Shown here: positions 8,157 through 17,703 of the stretch, in pieces
How positions within the stretch are numbered: position 1 is the stretch's first letter
How the letters are laid out: each line of letters opens with the position of its first letter
Origin: Sphingomonas sp. TZW2008
GTDB taxonomy: Bacteria > Pseudomonadota > Alphaproteobacteria > Sphingomonadales > Sphingomonadaceae
Assembly: GCF_002117915.1 (NCBI RefSeq)
Contig: NZ_BDJB01000009.1
Location: forward strand, 1-64,000
Direction of reading: 5' to 3'
Length of the DNA stretch: 64,000 nt
Notes under the pieces: model-generated
The model's database searches: none
What the model was told of the DNA's origin: nothing
Seen by the model: the letters and a program-made list of their open reading frames with translations, nothing else
Program-made: the position numbers and the translations under genes

Positions 8157-8310
8157 CGCCGCGAGCGTGGGCCGCTGCCGCGGGGAACACTGAGCGGCGC
8201 GGCGTGGAGCGATGTGCGCGAGGCTGCCGGTGGTAACCAAGCGCTCGGCCGTCGGCCGTGCGCCGGGCGATGGTTCTTCGGTTGCGACGCCGGCCCTATA
8301 TCGCGCGGCG

Positions 8311-10761
8311 ATGAACCCTGTGCTGCCCGCCCCGCTCGCCGACTGGTTCGCCTCGCGCGGGTGGCAGCCGCGGCGGCACCAGCTGGCGATGTTGGCCGAG
8401 GGGCGCGCGGGACGGCACGCGCTGCTGGTGGCGGCGACGGGTGCGGGCAAGACGCTCGCAGGGTTCCTGCCGACGCTGGTCGAACTGATCGAGACGCCGA
8501 GTGAGGGGCTGCACACGCTGTACGTCTCGCCGCTGAAGGCGCTGGCGGTAGACATTCAGCGCAACTTGGTGACGCCGGTGGCGGAGATGGGGCTCGACGC
8601 GCTCGGCATCGACATCCGCATCGAGACGCGCACCGGCGATACGCCGTCCGACCGCAAGGCGCGGCAGCGCGCCCGCCCACCGCAGATCCTGCTGACGACG
8701 CCCGAATCGCTCTCGCTGCTGCTGAGCTACCCCGACAGCTTCACGATGTTCGCGGGGCTGAAGACGATCGTGATCGACGAGGTGCATGCGTTCGCGACGG
8801 GCAAGCGCGGCGACCTGCTGTCGCTGTGCATGGCGCGGCTGCAGACGATCGCGCCCGGCCTGCGGCGCATCGCGTTATCTGCCACGGTGGCGGATGCCGA
8901 CGGCTATCGCGCGTGGCTCGCCCCTGACGGCGACATCGATGCGGTGAGCCTGGTGCATGGCGACCAAGGGGTCGATCCGAACATCGCGATCCTGCTCCCT
9001 GAGGACCGCGTGCCGTGGGCGGGGCATTCGGGGCGCTATGCAGCGGCGCAGGTGATGGGTGAGATCGAGGCGCATCGCACGACGATCGTCTTCTGCAACA
9101 CGCGCAGCCTCGCCGAGCTGATCTTCCAGGATTTGTGGAAGGCGAATGAAGCGCAGCTGCCGATCGGCATCCATCACGGCAGCCTGGAAAAGGAGGCGCG
9201 ACGCAAGGTGGAGGCGGCAATGTCCGCCGGGCGGCTGCGCGCGCTGGTGGCGACGGCGAGCCTCGACCTGGGGGTCGACTGGGGCGATGTCGACTGCGTG
9301 ATCCAGATGGGCGCGCCCAAGGGATCGTCGCGGCTGCTGCAGCGGATCGGGCGCAGCAATCACCGGCTCGACGAATCGTCCGAAGCGCTGATCGTGCCGG
9401 GCAACCGCTTCGAATATCTCGAGGCGCGCGCCGCGCTCGACGCGGTGGAGGCGGGCGAGCTCGATGCCGATGTGTTCCGCATGGGCGCGCTCGACGTGCT
9501 GGCGCAGCACGTGATGGCGTGCGCGTGCGCCGCGCCGTTCGACCAGGCGGCGCTGCTCACCGAGGTGCGGTCAGCGCTGCCCTATTCGGCGCTGACCGAC
9601 GATCTGTTCGACAAGGTGCTCGGCTTTATCCGCGACGGCGGCTACTCCTTGCGCGCGTACGACCGGTTCAAGCGGTTGACGCAGGACGGCGACGGCCCTT
9701 CGACAGGCTCAGGACAGGGCCTGTGGCGGGTGAGCCACCCCAAGTTCGTCGCGCAGCATCGGCTGAACGCGGGGATCATCGTCGAGGCGACGATGCTGAA
9801 GGTGCGCTTTCGCAACGGGCGCGCGCTGGGCAAGGTGGAAGAGGCGTTTGCCTCGACGCTGAGCCATGGCGACACGTTCTTCTTCGCGGGCATGAGCCTG
9901 GAGGTGGAGAAGATCGACACCGAGGATCTGATCGTGCGCGCGACGGCGCGGCCGGCGCGGATCCCGACCTATGGTGGCAGCCGCATGCCGCTGTCGACCA
10001 ACCTCGCCGATCGCGTGCGCGGGTTCCTGGCGACGCCCGAGGAATGGTCGCGCTTTCCAGACGACGTGCGCGAGTGGCTGGAGATCCAGGCGCGCCGCTC
10101 CGCGCTGCCGCGGCCCGACCAGCTGCTGGTCGAGACCTTTCCGCGCGAGGGGCGGCATTACATGGTCGCCTATAGCTTCGAGGGGTGGAACGCGCACCAG
10201 TCGCTCGGCATGCTGATCACGCGGCGGATGGAGACGGCGGGGTTGAAGCCACTGGGGTTCGTGTCGAACGACTATGCGATCGCGACCTATTCGGTCGATC
10301 CGATCACCGATCCCGCCGCGCTGTTCTCCGCCGACATCCTCGAGCACGAGTTCGTCGAGTGGGTGCAGCAATCGCATCTCCTGAAGCGCGCGTTCCGCGA
10401 GGTGGCGGTGATCGGCGGGTTGGTCGAGCGGCAGCATCCCGGCAAGCGCAAGACGGGCAAGCAGGTGACGTTCTCGACCGACCTCATCTACGACGTGCTG
10501 CGCAAGTACGAGCCGAGCCACATCCTGCTGGAGGCGGCGTGGGCCGATGCGCGCGCGCGGATGACCGACGTCGGGCGGCTCGCGGGGCTGCTCGACCGCG
10601 CGGCGGAGACGATGCTGCATGTCGACCTGCCGCGCGTCTCGCCGCTCGCGGTGCCGGTGCTGGTGCTGATCGGTCGCGAGAAGGTGGCGACGGGGAGCGC
10701 GGACGACGCGCTGCTGATCGAGGCGGAGGCGCTGGCGGCGGACGCAATGCGCGTGGACTGA
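8311..10761 (+). CDS. Ligase-associated DEXH-box helicase, Lhr family
   Basis: 816 residues. The SF2 motifs are clear: motif I AATGAGKT (41-48), DEVH box at about 156-159, SAT motif, IVFCNTRS, and QRIGRSNH (motif VI). The C-terminal Lhr part (winged helix and crosslinking-type domain) follows. Length and order match the ligase-associated DEXH helicase family of bacterial DNA damage response. At about residues 462-471 a PSTGSGQG insert is encoded by a genome-repeat-like sequence. Neighbours include the exonuclease and PdeM of the same system. Confidence 0.9.
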   Translation: MNPVLPAPLADWFASRGWQPRRHQLAMLAEGRAGRHALLVAATGAGKTLAGFLPTLVELIETPSEGLHTLYVSPLKALAVDIQRNLVTPVAEMGLDALGIDIRIETRTGDTPSDRKARQRARPPQILLTTPESLSLLLSYPDSFTMFAGLKTIVIDEVHAFATGKRGDLLSLCMARLQTIAPGLRRIALSATVADADGYRAWLAPDGDIDAVSLVHGDQGVDPNIAILLPEDRVPWAGHSGRYAAAQVMGEIEAHRTTIVFCNTRSLAELIFQDLWKANEAQLPIGIHHGSLEKEARRKVEAAMSAGRLRALVATASLDLGVDWGDVDCVIQMGAPKGSSRLLQRIGRSNHRLDESSEALIVPGNRFEYLEARAALDAVEAGELDADVFRMGALDVLAQHVMACACAAPFDQAALLTEVRSALPYSALTDDLFDKVLGFIRDGGYSLRAYDRFKRLTQDGDGPSTGSGQGLWRVSHPKFVAQHRLNAGIIVEATMLKVRFRNGRALGKVEEAFASTLSHGDTFFFAGMSLEVEKIDTEDLIVRATARPARIPTYGGSRMPLSTNLADRVRGFLATPEEWSRFPDDVREWLEIQARRSALPRPDQLLVETFPREGRHYMVAYSFEGWNAHQSLGMLITRRMETAGLKPLGFVSNDYAIATYSVDPITDPAALFSADILEHEFVEWVQQSHLLKRAFREVAVIGGLVERQHPGKRKTGKQVTFSTDLIYDVLRKYEPSHILLEAAWADARARMTDVGRLAGLLDRAAETMLHVDLPRVSPLAVPVLVLIGREKVATGSADDALLIEAEALAADAMRVD
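9694..9721. repeat. REP-like element inside the helicase gene
   Basis: GGCCCT (9694-9699) pairs with AGGGCC (9716-9721) around CCTTCGACAGGCTC and AGGACAG. The same 14 bases CCTTCGACAGGCTC recur at 247-260 in the island. Sequences of this kind are common dispersed repeats in sphingomonad and xanthomonad genomes (recalled, not searched). Confidence 0.55.
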
Positions 10762-10837
10762 CCGGCGGGTGTGACGAAGGAATGCTGCGCAGCAATTTGT
10801 TTTGACAAGGGACCGAAACGGGCGCTTCATCGCGGGC

Positions 10838-11812
10838 ATGCGTCGCTGGCTCGCCTTGCCGTTGCTTTCCCTGCTCGCCAACACCGGCGAGCCGGTGCAG
10901 GCGCCGCCGCCCGCCGTCGTGCCCCCACCCCTTGGTGCGCCGGAGCCGGCGACGACGCTGGGCGAGCAGCTAGCGTTCGGCAACAACGGGCCGCGCATGA
11001 CGGTGCCGGTGCAGATCGCGGGCGCCGGGCCGTACGAATTCATCATCGATACCGGTGCGCAGCGCACCGTGATCAGCCGCGAGCTGGCGGGCAAGCTGGG
11101 GCTGGCCGGCGGGCGCAATGTGCGGCTGACGGGAATGACGGGAACCGAAGACGTCGGAACCGTGCTGATTCCGTCGATCTCGGTCAGCACGCTGGGCGGA
11201 TCGGCGATCGAGGCGCCGGCGCTGTCGGCGGCGCATCTCGGCGCGCCGGGCATGCTGGGGATCGACGCGCTGCAGGGGCACTCGCTGGCGATCGATTTCG
11301 ACACGCAGAGCATGAGCGTATTGCCCGCGCGCCGCCGCGGAGAGCGTGTGCGGCGCGCGCCCGACGAGATCGTGATCCAGGCAAAGAGCCTGTTCGGGCA
11401 GCTCGTCGTCACCGATGCGCGCGTCGCGGGCGAGCGGGTGCGCGTGATCCTCGACACCGGCAGCGCGGTGACGATGGGCAACCTTGCGCTGCGCAAGCGG
11501 CTGGCGAAGCGCGGCAAGGTGGCGCCGATCACGCTGATCAGCGTGACGGGCGGGCAGCTGATCGCCGACTATGGCTCGATGAAGCTGATCAAGATCGGCG
11601 ACGCGGAGATCAGCGACATGCCCGTCGCCTTCGCCGATGTGCCGCCGTTCCGCGCCTTCGGGCTGGAGAAGAAGCCAGCGCTGATGCTGGGGATGGATGC
11701 GCTGAAGCTGTTCACCCGCGTGCAGATCGATTTCGCCAATCGCGAGCTGCGCCTGAGCCTGCCGCGCGGCAGCCGGCGCAACTGGGAGCCGGCGCGCTTC
11801 GCCTCCTTCTGA
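10838..11812 (+). CDS. Retropepsin-like aspartic protease, exported
   Basis: 324 residues. The ATG at 10838 opens a signal peptide (MRRWLALPLLSLLANTGEP...), preferred over an upstream TTG at 10802. Two copies of the aspartic protease signature occur: FIIDTGAQRTVIS near residue 70 and VILDTGSAVTM near 205. Each is followed by a hydrophobic-hydrophobic-Gly motif (GMLGIDAL and LMLGMDAL), so one chain may supply both catalytic aspartates. It lies 76 bp downstream of the Lhr helicase on the same strand. A periplasmic peptidase role is inferred; substrates are unknown. Confidence 0.8.
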   Translation: MRRWLALPLLSLLANTGEPVQAPPPAVVPPPLGAPEPATTLGEQLAFGNNGPRMTVPVQIAGAGPYEFIIDTGAQRTVISRELAGKLGLAGGRNVRLTGMTGTEDVGTVLIPSISVSTLGGSAIEAPALSAAHLGAPGMLGIDALQGHSLAIDFDTQSMSVLPARRRGERVRRAPDEIVIQAKSLFGQLVVTDARVAGERVRVILDTGSAVTMGNLALRKRLAKRGKVAPITLISVTGGQLIADYGSMKLIKIGDAEISDMPVAFADVPPFRAFGLEKKPALMLGMDALKLFTRVQIDFANRELRLSLPRGSRRNWEPARFASF

Positions 11813-11888
11813 CGCCGCGCCACCGTAGAGCGTTGCGCCGCCACGCTTTCCCTGCAACGATCGTCGGCATAACGATCGGGAGAGAGTG

Positions 11889-13301
11889 ATGCGGGGCGTG
11901 TGGCGTTTTCTGGCAGCGGCGGCTGCGCTTTCCCCCGCGATCGGTGCATCGATTCCCGCACAGGCGCAGCAGCGCCCCGACCAGCAGGCGTTCTTCGGCC
12001 TCTACAAGGAACTGGTCGAGACCAACACCGTCGTCGGGCAGGGGAGCTGCACGCGCGCCGCGCAGCAGCTGGCGACGCGGATGAAGGCGGCGGGCTATCC
12101 GGCGAGTGCGGTAACGGTTTTCAGCGTGCCCGAGCATGCCGAGGACGGCGGGATCGTCGTGACGCTGCCCGGCACCGACCGCGCGCAGGGCGCGATGCTG
12201 CTGCTCGGCCATCTCGATGTGGTGGCGGCGAAGCGCGAGGATTGGGTGCGCGATCCGTTCAAGCTCGTCGAGGAGAACGGCTTCTACTACGCCCGCGGCA
12301 CCGTCGACGACAAAGCGATGTCGGCGGTGTGGGCGGACACGATGATCCGCTTCGCGCAGGAGAGATATCGCCCCAAGCGGACGATCAAGCTGGCGCTGAC
12401 GTGCGGCGAGGAGACGACCTACGCGTTCAACGGCGCCGACTGGCTGGCGAAGAACCGGCCTGAGCTAGTGCGGGCCGACTTCGTGCTCAACGAGGGCGGC
12501 GGCGGGCGGCTCGACGCGGCGGGCAATCGCCAGGCGCTGGCGGTTCAGGTAGGCGAAAAGGCGGCGCAGAACTTCACGCTGCTCGCGACCAACCCCGGCG
12601 GGCACAGCAGCGCGCCGACGCCCGACAATGCGATCTACGAGCTCGCTGACGCGATTCGTGCGGTGCAGGGCTACGAATTCCCGATCAAATTCACCGACAC
12701 GACGCGCGCCTTCTTCACCGCGACGTCGCAGGCGCTGCCCGCGCCCGTCGGCCCGGCGATCAAGCGGCTGCTCGCAAACCCCGCCGACACCGCGGCGGAT
12801 GCGATCGTCAGCCGTGACAAGACGCTGCACTCGACGCTGCGCACCACCTGCGTCGCGACGCTGGTGAACGCGGGCCACGCGGAAAATGCGCTGCCGCAGC
12901 GCGCGACCACGAACGTCAACTGCCGGATCTTTCCGGGCGAGAGCGTCGATGGAACGCTCGCCAAGCTGCAGGAGCTGGCCGGGCCGAAGGTGAAGGTGAC
13001 CGCGAACCAGCCGGTGCGCCCGATCGCGGTGCCGCCGCCGCTCGACCCCAAGATCATGGGGCCGATCACCACGCTGGCGGCGAAGCATTTCCCCAAAGTG
13101 CCCGTGGTGCCGATGATGTCGACGGGGGCAACCGACGGGGTGTTCTTCGCAACGCTCAACATGCCCGTCTACGGCGTGCCGGGGATCTTCCTCGAGCCCG
13201 ACCTGAACGGCATCCATGGGCTGAACGAGCGGATCCGCGTTTCCGCGCTCTACGAGGGACGCGACTATCTCTACGATCTGGCGAAGACGCTCTCCAGCTG
13301 A
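11889..13301 (+). CDS. M20 family metallopeptidase, exported
   Basis: 470 residues from an ATG preceded by GGGAGAG (a GTG one codon upstream is also possible). A signal peptide ends near AQAQ. Zinc-binding and catalytic elements of M20 peptidases are present: GHLDV (H108), GTVDDKAM (D140), TCGEET (E174/E175), a NEGGGG segment, and a C-terminal GLNERI with the last His just before it. The dimerisation domain lies in the middle (NPGGHSSAPTPDNAIY). It probably hydrolyses peptides or N-acyl amino acids in the periplasm. Confidence 0.88.
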   Translation: MRGVWRFLAAAAALSPAIGASIPAQAQQRPDQQAFFGLYKELVETNTVVGQGSCTRAAQQLATRMKAAGYPASAVTVFSVPEHAEDGGIVVTLPGTDRAQGAMLLLGHLDVVAAKREDWVRDPFKLVEENGFYYARGTVDDKAMSAVWADTMIRFAQERYRPKRTIKLALTCGEETTYAFNGADWLAKNRPELVRADFVLNEGGGGRLDAAGNRQALAVQVGEKAAQNFTLLATNPGGHSSAPTPDNAIYELADAIRAVQGYEFPIKFTDTTRAFFTATSQALPAPVGPAIKRLLANPADTAADAIVSRDKTLHSTLRTTCVATLVNAGHAENALPQRATTNVNCRIFPGESVDGTLAKLQELAGPKVKVTANQPVRPIAVPPPLDPKIMGPITTLAAKHFPKVPVVPMMSTGATDGVFFATLNMPVYGVPGIFLEPDLNGIHGLNERIRVSALYEGRDYLYDLAKTLSS

Positions 13302-13406
13302 GGGCGGCCGGCGGGCGGTGGCCGCAGCGGGATGGTCCGTGGCGGCGCTGCCCGCGCACCGTGGGATGGACTTGATCGGGCGAGTCGCTTGCGGCATGGC
13401 GCCGCC

Positions 13407-14069
13407 ATGGTTCCCTTTTCGTTCGGTGGACACGATCTGACGCCGCTGACGCAGGGCGCGCTGTTCTGGACGGCACGGCGCGCGCTGCTGGTCGCCGATC
13501 TGCACCTTGAAAAGGCGAGCTGGTTCGCGCGCTTCGGCCAAATGCTGCCGCCGTACGATTCGCTCGCGACGCTGGCCGATCTCACCGCGCTGGTCGTCGC
13601 CACCGGGGCAAGCGAGGTGTGGTGCCTGGGCGACAGCTTCCACGACGTGGCGGGGTGCGAGCGGCTACCCGAAGCGGCGCAGGCAATGCTGCGCGATCTG
13701 ACCGCGGGCACGCGCTGGACGTGGATCGCCGGCAATCACGATTCGCACTATGTCGACCGCTGCGGCGGCGAGGTGGTGGACGAGGCAATGGTCGACGGGC
13801 TAATGCTGCGCCACGAGGCGCGCGCGGCGGAACATCGCCCCGAACTGTCGGGGCATTTCCATCCCAAGCTGCGGCTGCGCGTGCGCGGCAAGCTGGTGTC
13901 GCGGCGCTGCTTCGTCGCCACCGGCAGCAAGATCATCCTGCCCGCCTTCGGATCGCTGACCGGCGGGCTCGACGCCGGCCATCCCGAGATCGTCCGCGCA
14001 GTGGGGCGCAGCGCGCAGGCGCTCATCCCGGTGCAGGACCGGCTGCTGCGGTTTCCGCTGGCGGCGTGA
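13407..14069 (+). CDS. pdeM: Ligase-associated DNA damage response endonuclease PdeM
   Basis: 220 residues. Calcineurin-like phosphoesterase motifs appear in order: DLHLEK (D31, H33), LGDSFHD, GNHDSHY and SGHFHPK. Length and motif spacing match the PdeM family that accompanies the ligase-associated helicase and exonuclease. The ATG at 13407 lies within a GC-rich segment and the frame is open upstream to 13332. A GTTC-N7-GTTC sequence like a LexA box begins right at the second codon. It is separated from the helicase by two peptidase genes. Confidence 0.88.
   Translation: MVPFSFGGHDLTPLTQGALFWTARRALLVADLHLEKASWFARFGQMLPPYDSLATLADLTALVVATGASEVWCLGDSFHDVAGCERLPEAAQAMLRDLTAGTRWTWIAGNHDSHYVDRCGGEVVDEAMVDGLMLRHEARAAEHRPELSGHFHPKLRLRVRGKLVSRRCFVATGSKIILPAFGSLTGGLDAGHPEIVRAVGRSAQALIPVQDRLLRFPLAA
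13410..13424 (+). promoter_or_regulatory. Possible LexA box overlapping the pdeM start
   Basis: GTTC-CCTTTTC-GTTC matches the alphaproteobacterial LexA consensus GTTC-N7-GTTC and begins one base after the start ATG. One chance match in a window this size is not surprising, so its function is uncertain. Confidence 0.35.
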
Positions 14070-14092
14070 GCCACGCCGGCGCGGCGCGTGCT

Positions 14093-14461
14093 TCAGGCGT
14101 CGAGCGCGTGTTGCAGACGGTCGCGGATCGCCACCAGCGCCTCGACCGGGACCGCTGCCGCCGTCGGTGTAGGCATTGGGGCAGGGGTGTCTTTCGGCGG
14201 GGCGGGGCTGCGGCCCTCACCGGCGAGCAGCTTCTGCACGCCCTTCACCGTGTAGCCCTCGGTATCGAGCAGCCGATGGATGCGCTGCACCAGCGCGACG
14301 TCCTCGGGACGATAGTAGCGCCGGTTACCCGCGCGGGTGACGGGGCGAAGCTGCGGAAAGCGCGTTTCCCAATAGCGCAGCACGTGCGCGGCGACGCCCG
14401 TCTGCGCGGTGACCTCGCCGATCGTACGGAAGGCGCCGGGCGCCTTGCCCGTGTCGCTCAT
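14093..14461 (-). CDS. MerR family transcriptional regulator
   Basis: 122 residues. The N-terminal MerR winged helix is clear: [20 protein letters not shown], then [20 protein letters not shown] and [20 protein letters not shown]. The C-terminal part is a Pro/Ala-rich linker and a short helix, without cysteines for metal binding. It overlaps the end of ihfA by four bases (ATGA), so the two are cotranscribed. This ihfA-merR pair after fabH is common in alphaproteobacteria. The effector is unknown. Confidence 0.88.
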   Translation of the reverse strand: MSDTGKAPGAFRTIGEVTAQTGVAAHVLRYWETRFPQLRPVTRAGNRRYYRPEDVALVQRIHRLLDTEGYTVKGVQKLLAGEGRSPAPPKDTPAPMPTPTAAAVPVEALVAIRDRLQHALDA

Positions 14462-14760
14462 GCCCCGCCGGTGGCGATACGGTCGCGCATCATCTGGCTG
14501 GCGCGGAAGGTGAGCACGCGGCGCGGCGCGATCGGCACTTCGACGCCGGTCTTGGGATTGCGCCCGATGCGCTCGCCCTTGTCGCGCAGCACGAAGGTGC
14601 CGAAGCCGGATATCTTGACGTTTTCCCCCTTCGACAGGGCGCTGCACATGTTCGCCAGGATCTGTTCGACGATGTCCGCCGAATCGGCGCGCGACAAACC
14701 CACCTGACGGTGCAGTGCCTCGGCCAGATCGGCCCTGGTCAGCGTGCCAGCTTCGCTCAT
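14458..14760 (-). CDS. ihfA: Integration host factor subunit alpha
   Basis: 100 residues. It is a member of the HU/IHF family with the DNA-bending arm signature GRNPKTG and the core [19 protein letters not shown]. The length and the [19 protein letters not shown] start match IhfA rather than HU. IHF bends DNA at specific sites in replication, recombination and transcription and pairs with IhfB, encoded elsewhere. It lies 83 bp after fabH and overlaps merR. Confidence 0.92.
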   Translation of the reverse strand: MSEAGTLTRADLAEALHRQVGLSRADSADIVEQILANMCSALSKGENVKISGFGTFVLRDKGERIGRNPKTGVEVPIAPRRVLTFRASQMMRDRIATGGA

Positions 14761-14843
14761 ATCGGTGCTCGAACCCCCTATGCCGTGCGACGGTACCATC
14801 AGTACTAACAGCAAAAAAGCCGCATATGGCTGACTGATTCAAG

Positions 14844-15812
14844 TTAAATCCGTACGACGGCGGCACCCCAAGTGAAACCACCGCCCATCGCCTCGAGCAC
14901 GACGATCTGTCCCGGCCTGATACGTCCGTCGCGGATCGCGACGTCGAGCGCGAGCGGGACGGAGGCGGCCGAGGTGTTGGCGTGCTGATCGACCGTCACC
15001 ACGACGCGCTCGGGCGCGAGGCCGAGCTTCCGCGCGGTCGCATCGAGGATGCGGGCATTGGCCTGGTGCGGGACGACCCAATCCACCGAATCGGTCGACA
15101 GCCCGGCGAGCGCCATCGATTCGCCCATAACGGCGGCGAGATTGACGACCGCGTGGCGGAACACCTCGCGGCCCTTCATGCGCAGCTTGCCGACCGTGCC
15201 GGTGGTCGACGGGCCGCCATCGACGTAGAGCAGTTCGTTGTGGCGCCCATCGGCGTGGAGCTTGGTGGCGAGGATGCCGCGGCCGGTGGCCTCGTCGCTC
15301 TCCTGCGCCTCGAGCACCATCGCGCCCGCGCCGTCGCCGAACAGCACGCAGGTGGTGCGGTCCTCCCAGTCGAGGATACGGCTGAACGTCTCCGCGCCGA
15401 TCACCAGCGCGCGGCGCGCGACGCCCGAGCGGATCATGCTGTCCGCCACCTGCACCGCGTAGAGGAAGCCCGAGCAGACCGCCGCGACGTCGAACGCGAC
15501 GCAGTCGTTGATGCCGAGCATCGCCTGCACCTTGGTGGCGGTGGCAGGGAAGGTCTGATCCGGCGTGGCGGTGGCGAGGACGATTAGGTCGACCTCCGCC
15601 GCCGCAATACCCGCCGCGTCGAGTGCGCGGGTCGCCGCGTCGCGCGCGAGCGTCGCAGTGGTCTCGCCTTCACCGGCGATGTGGCGGAAGCGGATGCCGG
15701 TGCGCTCGACGATCCACTCGTCGGTGGTGTCGACCATCTCCGCCATCTCGGCGTTCGATACGCGCCGCACGGGGAGCGCCGATCCGGTGCCGGTGATGAC
15801 GCTGCGAATCAT
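14844..15812 (-). CDS. fabH: Beta-ketoacyl-ACP synthase III
   Basis: 322 residues, the normal length. FabH condenses acetyl-CoA with malonyl-ACP to start fatty acid synthesis. The catalytic triad is visible: Cys113 in [11 protein letters not shown], His in [10 protein letters not shown], and Asn in [11 protein letters not shown]. The C-terminal glycine-rich GGGFTWGAA is typical. Its start overlaps the plsX stop by four bases, and the cluster rpmF-plsX-fabH-ihfA-merR is conserved in alphaproteobacteria. It acts in the cytoplasm. Confidence 0.96.
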   Translation of the reverse strand: MIRSVITGTGSALPVRRVSNAEMAEMVDTTDEWIVERTGIRFRHIAGEGETTATLARDAATRALDAAGIAAAEVDLIVLATATPDQTFPATATKVQAMLGINDCVAFDVAAVCSGFLYAVQVADSMIRSGVARRALVIGAETFSRILDWEDRTTCVLFGDGAGAMVLEAQESDEATGRGILATKLHADGRHNELLYVDGGPSTTGTVGKLRMKGREVFRHAVVNLAAVMGESMALAGLSTDSVDWVVPHQANARILDATARKLGLAPERVVVTVDQHANTSAASVPLALDVAIRDGRIRPGQIVVLEAMGGGFTWGAAVVRI

Positions 15813-16840
15813 GCCGCCTGTTTCTCAAAATGCCGAAGATCGTCGGCGATGCGACGCGCCAGATCGGCCTGCACCATCTTCGCGGCGACGCCGATCGCGG
15901 TGGCGATGCCGCGCTCGTTCGCGCCCCCGTGGCTCTTCACGACGAGGCCGTTGAGGCCGAGGAAGACCGCGCCATTGTGGTTGTTGGGATCGAGATGCTC
16001 GCGCAGCAGCTGTGTCGCTGGGCGCGAGATCAGGAAGCCGATCTTCGACCGGACCGAGCTGGTGAAGGCACGCTTCAACAGGTCGGCGACGAAGCGGGCA
16101 GTGCCCTCCGCGGTCTTGAGCGCGATGTTGCCCGAGAAGCCGTCGCACACGATGACGTCGTGCTCGCCGCGCGACAGCCGGTCGCCCTCGACGAAGCCGG
16201 TGAACGTCATCGGCAGGTGCGGCGCGCCGCGCAGCGCGGCGGCGGCATCGCGGATCTCGTCGGTGCCCTTCTGATCCTCGCTGCCGATGTTGAGCAGCGC
16301 GACGCGCGGCGAGGTGAGGTCGAGCGCGACGCGCGCATAGGCAGCGCCCATAACCGCAAACTGGACGAGGTTCTTCGCCTCCACCTCGGTATTCGCACCG
16401 AGATCAAGCACGACGACGTCGTTGTCGCCCAGCGTCGGGAGCAGAGCGGCGAGCGCGGGGCGATCGATCCCCGGCATGGTACGCAGCGCGAGCTTCGCCA
16501 TCGCCATCAGCGCGCCGGTGTTGCCCGCGGAGACGGCGGCGCCCGCGCGACCCTGCTTCACGCAGTCGATCGCGATGCCCATCGACGTGGACTTGGCTCG
16601 GCGCAGTGCCTGCCCCGCCTTCTCGTCACCCTTGATGACGCCGGGGGCATGGACGATTTCCGCGTTGCGGCTGAGGTTCGGGTGCTGTTCCAGCCCCCCG
16701 CGAATCGCCGCTTCGTCACCGACGAGGAGGAACTTCATCCCCTCGAACCGGCGACGCGCACGCGCCACGCCGGCCAGCATCACGGCTACCCCTTCGTCGC
16801 CGCCCATCGCATCGACGGCGATCCAGGAACTGTCGGCCAT
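15809..16840 (-). CDS. plsX: Phosphate acyltransferase PlsX
   Basis: 343 residues. PlsX makes acyl-phosphate from acyl-ACP for phospholipid synthesis. Family motifs include [11 protein letters not shown] at the start, [29 protein letters not shown] and [16 protein letters not shown]. It starts 29 bases after rpmF and overlaps fabH, as in many bacteria where the three form one operon. It is a peripheral membrane enzyme. Confidence 0.96.
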   Translation of the reverse strand: MADSSWIAVDAMGGDEGVAVMLAGVARARRRFEGMKFLLVGDEAAIRGGLEQHPNLSRNAEIVHAPGVIKGDEKAGQALRRAKSTSMGIAIDCVKQGRAGAAVSAGNTGALMAMAKLALRTMPGIDRPALAALLPTLGDNDVVVLDLGANTEVEAKNLVQFAVMGAAYARVALDLTSPRVALLNIGSEDQKGTDEIRDAAAALRGAPHLPMTFTGFVEGDRLSRGEHDVIVCDGFSGNIALKTAEGTARFVADLLKRAFTSSVRSKIGFLISRPATQLLREHLDPNNHNGAVFLGLNGLVVKSHGGANERGIATAIGVAAKMVQADLARRIADDLRHFEKQAA

Positions 16841-16869
16841 GATGCTGTGCGCTCCCGTGGCTAGGGCTG

Positions 16870-17049
16870 TCAGCCCTCGACCGAGACGACCTCACGGCCA
16901 TTGTAATGGCCGCATGCGGTGCAGAGATTGTGCGGGCGACGCAGCTCGCCGCAGTTCGGGCATTCCTGGAACGCGTCAACCGAGATCGCGTCGTGCGCAC
17001 GGCGCATGCCGCGGCGGGAGGGGGAAGTCTTTCGCTTGGGGACGGCCAT
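16870..17049 (-). CDS. rpmF: 50S ribosomal protein L32
   Basis: 59 residues, beginning [20 protein letters not shown] as L32 proteins do. Four cysteines form a zinc ribbon (C30, C33, C43, C46). The gene leads the plsX-fabH transcript; coupling of L32 with lipid synthesis genes is a widespread arrangement. The reading frame is too short for many automatic tracks but is unambiguous. Confidence 0.96.
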   Translation of the reverse strand: MAVPKRKTSPSRRGMRRAHDAISVDAFQECPNCGELRRPHNLCTACGHYNGREVVSVEG

Positions 17050-17255
17050 CGCGGCACCTTGATCAAAATGTTCGCAACAAAAGCGACTAGCCCGACGACG
17101 ATCGACGCGGTCCAGTGAATCACCGGCCGCGCCGGGCGGCCGGGCGCATCGCGAAGTTCGGCGCCTATAGCTGATCGCGCGGCGGTTGCAAGCGCAGCCG
17201 TTGCATGCGTCCGCGCCGGATGGCAGGTTCGCCGCAGGATCAAGGGGAGGAAATC

Positions 17256-17696
17256 ATGCTGCTGCCGGTCACGCTCGTCATCGCCGCCGCCTGCGCGGTG
17301 GTCAACATCTGGCTCGCGATGCGGCTGGTGCGCGGGCGGCTCAAGGGCGGGGTGATGGTGGGCGACGGCGGCGACCAGGCGATGCAGGCGGGGATGCGCG
17401 CGCACGCCAATTTCGTCGAATATACGCCGATCGTGCTGATCCTTCTTGCGCTGATCGAGCTGGCGCGCGGGCCGCTGGTCGCGCTGTGGATCATCGGCGC
17501 GCTCTACGTCCTGGCGCGGATTGCGCATCCACTGGGGATGACGCGCGGCGCGCCCAATGCGCTGCGCGCGGGCGGCGCGGCGGTGACGTGGATCGTGACG
17601 CTGGTGCTCGCCGGCTGGGCGCTGGCGATCGCGATCGACGCGCCGCGAACCACCCCTGCGACGATCACGCTCGATGCGACTGCGCCGCGCGCCTGA
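17256..17696 (+). CDS. MAPEG family membrane protein
   Basis: 146 residues, start ATG 17256 with GGGGAGG upstream. Four hydrophobic helices are predicted. The family pattern is present: R..RAHANFVEYTPIVLILL in the second helix and RIAHPLGM near helix three. MAPEG proteins are membrane enzymes linked to glutathione and eicosanoid metabolism in eukaryotes; bacterial members are often uncharacterised. It stands alone on the plus strand, convergent with a short hypothetical gene. Confidence 0.88.
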   Translation: MLLPVTLVIAAACAVVNIWLAMRLVRGRLKGGVMVGDGGDQAMQAGMRAHANFVEYTPIVLILLALIELARGPLVALWIIGALYVLARIAHPLGMTRGAPNALRAGGAAVTWIVTLVLAGWALAIAIDAPRTTPATITLDATAPRA

Positions 17697-17703
17697 CGCG
17701 CCG

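Noticed and set aside
8220..8310. GTTC sequence before the Lhr helicase as a possible LexA box
   Set aside because: Only one half-site is present; the second GTTC at seven-base spacing is missing.
9709..11532. Minus-strand frame of 607 codons opposite helicase and retropepsin genes
   Set aside because: It crosses two well-supported plus-strand genes and has no domain.
14630..14650. CTTCGACAGGGC resembling the repeat found in the helicase
   Set aside because: The match is short, lies in the conserved ihfA coding sequence and lacks the flanking palindrome.
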